64,000 nt of DNA, taken from contig NZ_CAMKWA010000001.1 of assembly GCF_946476835.1 (NCBI RefSeq), positions 186,001-250,000 of the forward strand, given 5' to 3'. A model generated the notes under the pieces. The model did no database searches, was not told the DNA's origin, and worked only from the letters and a program-made list of their open reading frames with translations. A program made the translations under genes and the position numbers. Of the stretch, positions 9,532 to 18,109 are shown in pieces (position 1 is the stretch's first letter; the number at the start of each line of letters is the position of its first letter). Source of the DNA: an uncultured Neokomagataea sp. Lineage in GTDB: Bacteria > Pseudomonadota > Alphaproteobacteria > Acetobacterales > Acetobacteraceae.

Positions 9532-11061
9532 ATGACCCGAACTTGCTTCCGATCCTCCTTATTTGGTCTTACTGCATTAGCTCTGGGCGCGTCTGTTACG
9601 CCTGCTTTTGCAGATGCTGGGGCGGAGGTGCCTATTGAGGCACCGCGTACTCCGGCCAGTTTTGCTGATTTGGCAAATAGGCTTTTGCCGTCTGTGGTGA
9701 ATGTTTCGATTTCGGCGGTATTGAAGCCAGATCAGGATGAAGAGAAAGGGCCGGATGCGAGTCCGCCTGCGGGGCCGCAAGTGCCCAAAGGTGCGCCGGG
9801 TTCACCCCTCGATAAGTTTTTGCACGATTATACAAAGCGTAAGTCTGCGCCGAACCGGCCTCCGCGTCGGGTGCAGGGCTTAGGGTCTGGTTTTATCATT
9901 GATCCGTCTGGCATCATTGTGACCAACAATCATGTGGTTGAAGGGGCAGATCAGGTCGTTGTGACGCTGCATGACGGGACGGAAATGCCGGCCAAGATTG
10001 TTGGGCGGGATAGTCAGGAGGATTTGGCGGTCTTGTCCGTTAAGCCGGATCATCCGTTGCCGACGGTACCTTTGGGGCATAGTGATGCTGCCCGGATTGG
10101 TGACTGGGCGTTGGCTATTGGTAACCCCTTTGGGTTGAATGGTACGGTTACGGCCGGCATTATCTCGTCGCGTGGGCGTAATGTTGAGCATGGTTTGTAT
10201 GATGATTACATCCAGACTGATGCTGCGATTAACCGCGGAAATTCCGGTGGTCCTTTGTTTAATATGGCAGGGGAAGTGATCGGGATTAACACGCTGATTT
10301 ATGGCGGGTCAGGTGGTGGTTCTATCGGGCTTGGTTTTGCTATTCCGTCGGATGATGCGCGGGGTATTATTGAGCAATTGCGGCGCGATGGTCATGTGTC
10401 CCGGGGGTGGTTGGGTTTACGTTTTCAGGATGTGACGTTCGATATGGCGCAGGATCTCGATTTCCATGGCGCCGATGGTAAGGTTGGCCATGGGGCGATT
10501 GTCTCGCAGGTCGAACCGCATGGACCAGCTTTTGCGGCAGGTTTACAGATTGGCGATGTTATTATGCGTGTTGGTGCGCGTGATGTGACGGGCCAGACGA
10601 TGCCGCGTGTTGTGGCGGCTTATCCGCCCGGTACGAAACTGGCGCTGACCGTGTGGCGCAAAGGGACGGTACAGGCGTTAAGTATTACGCTCGGAAAGTC
10701 ACCAACTCCGCCGGATATGCCGCCTTCTGATACGCACCCGCCTGAGCACGCGAAAGAGGTTGTTGGGTTATTAGGTTTAGAAGTGAGCGCTATTAACGCA
10801 GAATTGCGGACGCAATATGCGCTTTCCGATGATCAGCGGGGCGTTCTTGTGGACCATGTGGATTCATCTGGTACGGCAGCATTACGCGGTATCTCTATTG
10901 GGAACGTGATTGTTCAAGTAGGGCAGGTTCAGGTGAACACGCCGGATGCTTTGGAGGCAGAATTGAACCGGGTGAAAGAACTGAAGAAGAACGAGGCGCT
11001 GCTTTTGGTGCAAGATGATGATGGGTTGCGTTGGGTTCCTGTGCCGCTTTCTACGAATTGA
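9532..11061 (+). CDS. DegP/DegQ (HtrA)-type periplasmic serine protease
   Basis: Signal peptide; triad motifs TNNHVVEGAD, DSQEDLAVL, RGNSGGPLFN; two PDZ-like regions. Confidence 0.95.
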   Translation: MTRTCFRSSLFGLTALALGASVTPAFADAGAEVPIEAPRTPASFADLANRLLPSVVNVSISAVLKPDQDEEKGPDASPPAGPQVPKGAPGSPLDKFLHDYTKRKSAPNRPPRRVQGLGSGFIIDPSGIIVTNNHVVEGADQVVVTLHDGTEMPAKIVGRDSQEDLAVLSVKPDHPLPTVPLGHSDAARIGDWALAIGNPFGLNGTVTAGIISSRGRNVEHGLYDDYIQTDAAINRGNSGGPLFNMAGEVIGINTLIYGGSGGGSIGLGFAIPSDDARGIIEQLRRDGHVSRGWLGLRFQDVTFDMAQDLDFHGADGKVGHGAIVSQVEPHGPAFAAGLQIGDVIMRVGARDVTGQTMPRVVAAYPPGTKLALTVWRKGTVQALSITLGKSPTPPDMPPSDTHPPEHAKEVVGLLGLEVSAINAELRTQYALSDDQRGVLVDHVDSSGTAALRGISIGNVIVQVGQVQVNTPDALEAELNRVKELKKNEALLLVQDDDGLRWVPVPLSTN

Positions 11062-11214
11062 GACTTTGCGGAGGGGGCTTCTTTTTGGAAGAAAAAGGCA
11101 GCAAAAAGATTTTTGATAGTTTTGGTGGTGAGCGTTTTCAGGGCGGGGCTTAGCCTCGCCGCATAGGCCAAAAGCATGCTCACATCGGAATAAATTAGGG
11201 TAAAGCGTTGGCTA

Positions 11215-11253
11215 TAAAAAAAGACCCGGGTGGTTGGCCCGGGTCTTTTTTTT
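11215..11253. terminator. Rho-independent terminator between convergent genes
   Basis: AAAAAAAGACCCGGG-tggttgg-CCCGGGTCTTTTTTTT; usable in both directions. Confidence 0.9.
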
Positions 11254-11296
11254 ATGTGTGTCTCTCCGCACTGTGCTGTGCGGAGAGAGGGTATTT

Positions 11297-13762
11297 TTAG
11301 AAGCCTGCGCTAACTGATGCGATGGCTGAGAATGGTGCTGCGATAGCGTAGGTTGGTGTGCCAGCTTTGATGGTACGACCGTTGATACCTGTCGTTTGAA
11401 CAGCATTGCCTTGCAGGGACTTTACGAAACCAAGGTAAGCATGGTCCGTCAGGTTGCTGAAGTTTACCCGCAGGTTGGGCGCTTTGAGGAAACCGACATC
11501 TGCGAAGCGGTAGCCGATATTCGCATTCATCAGGACGTAGCCTCGGATGGACTGGTCATTCATGAATGTGGAGTACTGCTTGGATACGTACTTGACGTTA
11601 TATCCGCCGAACAGGTGACCATCATCATAATCGAGGTTGAAGGCAGCTTGGTAGCGCGGTGCTTCAGGAGCCACTTTGCCCTTGGTTGGCAGGTAGTCAG
11701 AACCACCGGTTGTGGACGCGCCAGCCAAGTTGCTACCCAAACGTGCATCCAGATATTCGAAGGAGACATAAGGACGCAGGTGGTAGAAAATTGGGCGTGT
11801 GCCGATTTCTGCATCAACGCCGTTAGATGTTTGGCCGCCACCGTTCAGGCTTGTTGTGAATGTGTTCAAGCACTGTGCATCCAAGCACTGTGTTTGGTTA
11901 AACAAGCGGTTGGTGAAGTCATAATGGAAGTACGTGATTGACCCCATAATGGTGTGGCCAGTGTAACGGTAGCCAGCTTCTTCTGAAATTGAGATTTCAG
12001 CATTCTGGTTAACGTTAGCACGGGTGGAGTAGCTGTTTGTTTTTGTGCTGTAGTTGCCTGAGTCGTACAGCGCAGCATTTGTTGGCATACGGAAGTTGGT
12101 TGCTGCTGAGACAAAGAATTGGTTCTCGGCGTCCAACTGGTAACGGATTGCCATGGTTGGCAGTGGTTGTTGCCAAGATTTGTTGATGTATGGGCCAGTG
12201 GATGTGTCTGGCAAGAAGTTGTGACCGTTACGCATGACGATGGCATATTTGAAGCCAGCGTCGATTGTTAGTTTGTTGTTCAGCAGGGACAGGGTGTCAC
12301 CGATGAACATGGTGTGGACGCGGGTTTGCGTCAGAGTATTACGGTACTGGTATGTTTGGCCATTAGACAGAACTGCATTTGGGCCAGCTGCCCAGATGTT
12401 CCAAGGGTTACCGTCCGCACCGATCCCTGTGTATGGAGAGGTTTGGCTTTGTTTGGAGTATTCGAACCAGTAGCCAACCATCAGGCGGTTTGCACCTGTT
12501 GTGAGTGTCAGCTTCGCGACGTTACCTGGGCGGTAGGTCGTGGAGGTTGAAGGGTTATACAGCAGGCCTGATGTTGTTTTACCATTCAGGGTAGCATTGA
12601 GCTTTTGTTTGCCCCACTGAACACCATTGAGGTTGGTGTTGTATGCGGACCCACCATTGCCGTCACCGTACCAGAAGTAAGGTGTTTCGGTGAGTGTGAG
12701 GTGGTCAGACAGGTGGAATGTGGAAGGGGCACTGGCATAAATGTTGGTGAATGGGTTTTGTTGCAGCTTGTAGTAAGATGCACCCTTGTCAGAAGCTGTT
12801 GGATCAAATGTTGAGTTTAGCTGCGTATTGCCGACAACATATTGATCTTTAATGCCGCGCCCGTACTTGCTCCAGCTTGAGAGGCTGGGGTTAACGTTCT
12901 TGTAGTTGTACAGGCGGTTGCCGATGATCGCGAGGGAGATACGGTTACCGTTGCCCCAGTCGTTCACGAATTTTGTTTCTGCGTGCAGCTTGCGGTTTGT
13001 GAAGTCCGTGTTGAAACGATCTTCAGAGGCGTAAGAGCCGGAGAAGTAGCCGCGTAGATTGGTGTTGCCAATCTTACCTGTGTCGAGACGTAGGAAGCCG
13101 CGCGTCGCGTTGTAAGACCCGTAGGACACATCGAAAGATCCGCCCTTCTTCATGGCAGGATCGACCATGTACATATCAACCACACCGCCGGTAGAGCTGA
13201 GGTGTGGGCTGTCCAGATCGGCTGAGCCTTGGGCCATGCTTACGGTACGTAGGTTTTCTGGGTCGGCGATTTCTTGTGAGTATACCGCATAGTTTCCGAT
13301 ATCGTTGATCGGGAACCCTTCAAGGGTGAAGCCAACTTGCGTTTGGTCCATGCCGCGTAAGCTCATGGAGCTGCCGGTCAAGCCCATTGCGTCCGTTGCG
13401 CTGACATTGGCGCCTGGGAGCAGCGAGATAAGCTGCATTGGGTCGCTGCCGGGGACTTGCTTGCTGATGAAGTCACGGGACACGGCGGAGACAGATTTTG
13501 CGCTGTCTTGCTTTGTCATCAGGCCGCCACCGACGGCATTGCGTGTGACACCATCGAAGTAGCGGTGCTGTGCGTGCACAGTCACGTGTTCTTCATTGTA
13601 GTCAGTGGGGGACGTATTGCCCATCATGGATGGAGCCATGATTTGGGTTGCTGCTTTGGCCGCAGGCTTCTTAACATCCGTATTGGATGTAGGAGCAGCG
13701 AAGGCAGGCAATGTCCCCAGTGCAATGAGGGCGGAGGTTGATAAAAGGCGTGTCAGGCGCAT
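11297..13762 (-). CDS. TonB-dependent outer membrane receptor (receptor 1)
   Basis: 821 aa, signal peptide, plug domain (SMSLRGMDQTQVGFTLEGFPINDIGNY), beta-barrel, C-terminal aromatic ending ...IASVSAGF. Confidence 0.93.
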   Translation of the reverse strand: MRLTRLLSTSALIALGTLPAFAAPTSNTDVKKPAAKAATQIMAPSMMGNTSPTDYNEEHVTVHAQHRYFDGVTRNAVGGGLMTKQDSAKSVSAVSRDFISKQVPGSDPMQLISLLPGANVSATDAMGLTGSSMSLRGMDQTQVGFTLEGFPINDIGNYAVYSQEIADPENLRTVSMAQGSADLDSPHLSSTGGVVDMYMVDPAMKKGGSFDVSYGSYNATRGFLRLDTGKIGNTNLRGYFSGSYASEDRFNTDFTNRKLHAETKFVNDWGNGNRISLAIIGNRLYNYKNVNPSLSSWSKYGRGIKDQYVVGNTQLNSTFDPTASDKGASYYKLQQNPFTNIYASAPSTFHLSDHLTLTETPYFWYGDGNGGSAYNTNLNGVQWGKQKLNATLNGKTTSGLLYNPSTSTTYRPGNVAKLTLTTGANRLMVGYWFEYSKQSQTSPYTGIGADGNPWNIWAAGPNAVLSNGQTYQYRNTLTQTRVHTMFIGDTLSLLNNKLTIDAGFKYAIVMRNGHNFLPDTSTGPYINKSWQQPLPTMAIRYQLDAENQFFVSAATNFRMPTNAALYDSGNYSTKTNSYSTRANVNQNAEISISEEAGYRYTGHTIMGSITYFHYDFTNRLFNQTQCLDAQCLNTFTTSLNGGGQTSNGVDAEIGTRPIFYHLRPYVSFEYLDARLGSNLAGASTTGGSDYLPTKGKVAPEAPRYQAAFNLDYDDGHLFGGYNVKYVSKQYSTFMNDQSIRGYVLMNANIGYRFADVGFLKAPNLRVNFSNLTDHAYLGFVKSLQGNAVQTTGINGRTIKAGTPTYAIAAPFSAIASVSAGF

Positions 13763-13848
13763 GAGCTAGCGTGATCTTTCTCGTTTCCGATTAGGAAGGT
13801 CGAGATGTCCGAAACCATGCTTTTTAATGTGGAGCAATACTTCTTGCG

Positions 13849-13955
13849 TTGACAAGAAATGACATCTTTTTTTCGTGATAAATCTGCCACGGATATTGTG
13901 GTTACGGGGTGTTTTTCCGCAGAAAGTGACAGTTTATGTGACAGTAAGATGACAT
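13849..13955 (-). promoter_or_regulatory. Candidate Pho-box-type direct repeats upstream of TonB receptor 1
   Basis: Minus strand 13955-13926: ATGTCAT-CTTA-CTGTCAC-ATAAA-CTGTCAC; also 13865-13849: ATGTCAT-TTC-TTGTCAA. Confidence 0.5.
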
Positions 13956-13982
13956 GAAAGGGGAAAGTTTTTTGCCCCTATT

Positions 13983-14744
13983 TTAAGAGAGGTGAACCCT
14001 CAACGCTTCATCTTTTGCGTAGAGTGCGCGGATTCGGTGGGTTTGTTCTTGCGTCACTTGCAAGGTGTGAGCGTTTTTATTGAGATGAGGGATAGAACAT
14101 TTTTTTAATTGCGGGATATGCTGAGGCAGGTTGTTGATTTCTGCCATAGAGAAGAGTTTTGAGACGGCCAGCTTGCCCTGGCGGTTACACAAATACCAAT
14201 GTTGTGGACGGAAGATGTGATCGAGGGCGTAAGGGGAGGATGTATTCTCCACGAGGGCGATGGCATCATCTAGAGTGTGTAATGTGCGGTAGTGTGCATT
14301 GACAGATGGGTGCATAAGGACACGTTTCGTACCGCCACGACGTGCAAAAGACCAAGCTGATACAAAGCGTTCTACGGGATCACGCCAAATAGCAAAACTG
14401 GGCAGAATACGGACCATATCGGGTGCGACATGTTGGTAATAGCGAATGCTCTCATGCATCATGAGTCCGCCATAAAGCTGGTCACAAACAGAGGTGCCCC
14501 CGTTTTTCGGAACATGAATAAAGAGAACGCCGGATTTTAGAATGGTTTCGAGGCGGCGTGTGCGCTTCTGTCCGCAGGGTAAGGGAATTTTGAGGTCAGC
14601 GGCGCGTTCATGAATATCATTGAACTGCTGTACTCTAAAAATACCCCCTAATAGCCGGTGGGCCCAATCATCTTGGGTCGGGCAGGGGAGTGTTGGGGAA
14701 AGGGCGGCCGTATCTTGAAGGGTTAAAGTCGCATTTGAGTTCAT
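13983..14744 (-). CDS. Sulfotransferase-family protein
   Basis: VLFIHVPKNGGTSVCDQLYGG (PAPS-binding-like 5' motif) ... FAIWRDPVERFVSAWSFARRGG (3'-phosphate-binding-like motif). Confidence 0.75.
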   Translation of the reverse strand: MNSNATLTLQDTAALSPTLPCPTQDDWAHRLLGGIFRVQQFNDIHERAADLKIPLPCGQKRTRRLETILKSGVLFIHVPKNGGTSVCDQLYGGLMMHESIRYYQHVAPDMVRILPSFAIWRDPVERFVSAWSFARRGGTKRVLMHPSVNAHYRTLHTLDDAIALVENTSSPYALDHIFRPQHWYLCNRQGKLAVSKLFSMAEINNLPQHIPQLKKCSIPHLNKNAHTLQVTQEQTHRIRALYAKDEALRVHLS

Positions 14745-14866
14745 GATAAGCTTCTGGATGCCAATTCTATATTTGGTGTTATTCTCAAGTGTTTATGCAG
14801 ATGAGAATAACATAAAAAATATCTATTGTTGTAAAAAATAGAAACAGATTGAAACGTCTTCTTCTT

Positions 14867-15826
14867 TCATCGCTTCCCATACTGTCGTGCGAGCAGTGTG
14901 CAGGTAAAGAGTTGAATTTGATGGTAGATCATTAAAGGTAAAACGATAATTCCGACAGTAGATGCCGGGAAGATAACACTGGCCATTGGTACACCAGAGG
15001 CTAATGATTTTTTCGATCCGCAGAGTTGCAATGAAATTGAATTTTCGAGGGACATTTTGCGGCCCAAAAGGCGGGAGAGCATGAGGATGAATGTTAAAAG
15101 AATAAAATTAATGGCCGTGATTTCAACGAGGCGCATGATGGAGACGCGGTGCCAAATTCCTTCCGTCACAGCGGCGCTAAACGCGGTATAGACCACTAAA
15201 ACAATGGAGCCACGGTCGGTCATTGAAATCAGAAATTTGTGCTTCTTAACAATGGGGCCGAGCCATTTTTGAACAATTTGTCCCAAGAGGAAGGGGAGCA
15301 AGAGCTCTTTGCCAACGTCAAGAATAGCGTGAAGGGGAGAAGAACCACTATTATGGGCACTTCCCAACAGTAGGCCAGCGAGGATTGGTGTAAGAATAAT
15401 CCCAGCAATATTAGACATTGTTGCGGCACAAATTGATGCAGGGATGTTGCCGCGTGCGATAGATGTGAGTGCAATTGATGACTGCACGGTGGATGGCAAG
15501 CAGCATACGAAGAGAATGCCACTCCATAGTCCCTCTCCAATCAGCCCATCTGGGGAGAGTGTCGTAAAGAGGTGGTGTAGAGCGATTCCTAATAGAGGGA
15601 AGATGGCGAAGGTACAGAGTAGAACACTGCCTTGAAGGCGCCAGTCTCGTACGCTTTCCACAATGGCTTTTCGTTCCAGTTTAGCGCCCTGAAAGAAAAA
15701 CATGAGTGCAATCAGGGCTGTGACGGCATTTGAAAGCCAGAGGCTCAGAGTGCCATGACAAGGGAAAAACGACGCCAACACGACAGCGCCGATGAGAGCC
15801 ATGAGGAAAGGATCGAGACGTTTCAT
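14867..15826 (-). CDS. Bile acid:sodium symporter family (SBF-like) transporter
   Basis: MKRLDPFLMALIGAVVLASFFPCHG...LWSGILFVCCLPSTVQSSIALTSIARGNIPASICAATMSNIAGI...CGSKKSLASGVPMASVIFP. Confidence 0.88.
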   Translation of the reverse strand: MKRLDPFLMALIGAVVLASFFPCHGTLSLWLSNAVTALIALMFFFQGAKLERKAIVESVRDWRLQGSVLLCTFAIFPLLGIALHHLFTTLSPDGLIGEGLWSGILFVCCLPSTVQSSIALTSIARGNIPASICAATMSNIAGIILTPILAGLLLGSAHNSGSSPLHAILDVGKELLLPFLLGQIVQKWLGPIVKKHKFLISMTDRGSIVLVVYTAFSAAVTEGIWHRVSIMRLVEITAINFILLTFILMLSRLLGRKMSLENSISLQLCGSKKSLASGVPMASVIFPASTVGIIVLPLMIYHQIQLFTCTLLARQYGKR

Positions 15827-15964
15827 GATCTGTATATGGGCGCAGTTTGTTCTAAGATGCAAATGACTGTTTTCGTTTTAATAAAGACAGAAAAAGGTTG
15901 TGCCCTTGTGCATTTGGGCTGACACTTATTGCTCACTTTGAAATCGGGGCGAGTGGGAGTGGTC

Positions 15965-17947
15965 ATGAGCGACGAGATGCGCGCAAAGAACGGTAGTGTA
16001 TCACCTGTAAACGACGCTGAGGGCTTTGTTTCTGGGCGGCGGCAGGCTCTAACGTCTTTGTTGGCAGCTGGTGCAGTTTTGGGGGCCGGCCGTGCGCGTG
16101 CCGCTGATGTTGTGAAGCCGCCTGCTGGGGCCATGTCTCCGCAGCGGGATCAGCCCAACAACTCTCATGCTGAACCTGCAAACCGGCCCGGAGGGGCTAG
16201 TCAGCCCGTCATTAAAACGCAGGCTGATTATTTTTATCGTCCGACCATTCATTACACGCCCTTAAATGGCTTTATGAATGACCCGAATGGTCTGATTTTT
16301 GATGGTGAACGTTACCATCTTTATTATCAATATGACCCGTTTGCACCGTATGCTGGGCGTGTTCATTGGGGGCATGCGACCAGTACTGATTTGTATACAT
16401 GGCAAGATGAGCCGATTGCCATTAATGAGACGGCCGCTGGAGAAGCGTATACGGGCTGCGTGGTGATGGACCGTGATAATGTATCGGGTTTGTTTCCTCC
16501 TAAGAAGCCCGAGGCTGCGCCTGGGAGTGCGGTAGGCGCTGTTTCGCCAGTGCCGACGGCTACGCAGGAAGCGGTAGCGGCTTTATCGCAGAAGCTGGGG
16601 AAGGATGCGACTGATGTGCCCTATGCGCCTGAAGCGATGCCTGCCTTAAAGCCGAATGCTGACCAGCCCTTTGGAACGTTATATGCGCCGGAGGCTGCAG
16701 GTACAGCCTCTACGGCACCGATACAGCCTAAGTTGCCACCGATGGCGGGTGGTTTGATTGCGCTTTATACGCGGGCGACGCCACAAAAGCAGTCTCAGTA
16801 CATTGCATGGAGCCCGGATGGGGGTAACCATTTCATTGATTATGATCAGAATCCGGTTTTGGATTTGGGGATGACTTCTTTCCGAGACCCAAAAGTGTTT
16901 TGGCATAAGGAAAGCCAGAAATGGGTCATGGTTGTTGCGAAGTCACGTGAGCATAAAATTGCATTTTTTGGGTCCATTGATCTGAAACATTGGATGCATT
17001 TGAGTGATTTCGGTCCCGCAGGCTTGTTTGGGGTTGATTATGAATGTCCGAATTTGATCGAAGTAGATGTTGAAGAGCCTGGCGCAGCGCGCCGTTGGGT
17101 TTTGTTTGTTTCGGTCAATCCAGGTGGGCCGCAAGGTGGATCTGTTACGCAGTATTTTATTGGGGATTTTGATGGTGAACGTTTCATCCCTGAAAATACG
17201 GTTATTGGCCTGACGGATTTCGCCAAAGATAGCTATGCGATGCAAGTTTATGATGACATGCCGGATAATAAGGCGGTTTATTTTGCGTGGTTTGGCAACT
17301 GGCAATATTGTGAAGAGGTACCGAACCGGAGTTGGCGTGGCTTAATGAGTTTGCCGCGGACTTTGAGTTTGCGTCGTGATGACATGAACTGGTTGCGTTT
17401 GGTGCAAAAACCTTATGGTGTTGAAGCGCTTCGTCTGCCTGATTTGCCGTTTAAACCGACGCGTATTCAGGCGCAAAGCGGTGTGCAAACCTCTTTGCCT
17501 GTCGCTCAGGCTTTTGAGTTGTCTCTGACTGTTACGGTTGATGAACGGTTAAATGCTCAACCCGATGGTGACCATGGGCGGGCGGGGCGTTTTGTTATTG
17601 TTTTATCGAATAGTCAGGGTGAGTCTTTATCGATTGGTTTTGACGCGTTCTCTGGGCAGCTATGGTTGGATCGAGGGAATCTCCATGGTTTCTCGCAGCC
17701 ATTCTTTACGGAGCGTTTTTCTACGCCGTTAGTCGCGAATAGCCGTCGTTTTGCATTACAAATTATCGTTGATGCTTGCGCGTTGGAAATTTATGCAAAT
17801 GATGGTTTGTCCGTCGGGACGGCATTGATTTATCCAGCGAATCCCCTGGAAACATTAACACTTGAAGCCACTAATGCAGGGGCAACGATTAACGATATTC
17901 GTTTGTGCCCTCTGCGTAAGACGATGGATCGGCCGACAGCAATGTAA
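15965..17947 (+). CDS. Glycoside hydrolase family 32 (levanase / beta-fructosidase-like), twin-arginine-like signal
   Basis: SGRRQALTSLLAAGAVLGAGRARA leader; GH32 motifs LNGFMNDPNGLIF, FRDPKVFW, YECPNLIEV; C-terminal beta-sandwich. Confidence 0.92.
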   Translation: MSDEMRAKNGSVSPVNDAEGFVSGRRQALTSLLAAGAVLGAGRARAADVVKPPAGAMSPQRDQPNNSHAEPANRPGGASQPVIKTQADYFYRPTIHYTPLNGFMNDPNGLIFDGERYHLYYQYDPFAPYAGRVHWGHATSTDLYTWQDEPIAINETAAGEAYTGCVVMDRDNVSGLFPPKKPEAAPGSAVGAVSPVPTATQEAVAALSQKLGKDATDVPYAPEAMPALKPNADQPFGTLYAPEAAGTASTAPIQPKLPPMAGGLIALYTRATPQKQSQYIAWSPDGGNHFIDYDQNPVLDLGMTSFRDPKVFWHKESQKWVMVVAKSREHKIAFFGSIDLKHWMHLSDFGPAGLFGVDYECPNLIEVDVEEPGAARRWVLFVSVNPGGPQGGSVTQYFIGDFDGERFIPENTVIGLTDFAKDSYAMQVYDDMPDNKAVYFAWFGNWQYCEEVPNRSWRGLMSLPRTLSLRRDDMNWLRLVQKPYGVEALRLPDLPFKPTRIQAQSGVQTSLPVAQAFELSLTVTVDERLNAQPDGDHGRAGRFVIVLSNSQGESLSIGFDAFSGQLWLDRGNLHGFSQPFFTERFSTPLVANSRRFALQIIVDACALEIYANDGLSVGTALIYPANPLETLTLEATNAGATINDIRLCPLRKTMDRPTAM

Positions 17948-17960
17948 TTTTTAGAAAGTG

Positions 17961-18001
17961 TTTACCTGTACGTGCTTTTTTAGGGGGGGCGTACAGGTAA
18001 A
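17961..18001 (+). terminator. Perfect 12-bp inverted repeat after GH32 gene
   Basis: TTTACCTGTACG-N17-CGTACAGGTAAA; the T6 and G7 runs lie in the loop. Confidence 0.45.
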
Positions 18002-18109
18002 TGACCGTTAATTTGGGTATTGTTGAAATAAAAACATAAATTGACATTTATTTTTATAATGTTTTGAATTAACGGAAGTAATGAAAATATATATTGTAGG
18101 TTGGGTGTC

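Noticed and set aside
11396-11941. 181-aa plus-strand ORF opposite TonB receptor 1
   Set aside because: Antisense to a full-length receptor gene; no independent evidence.
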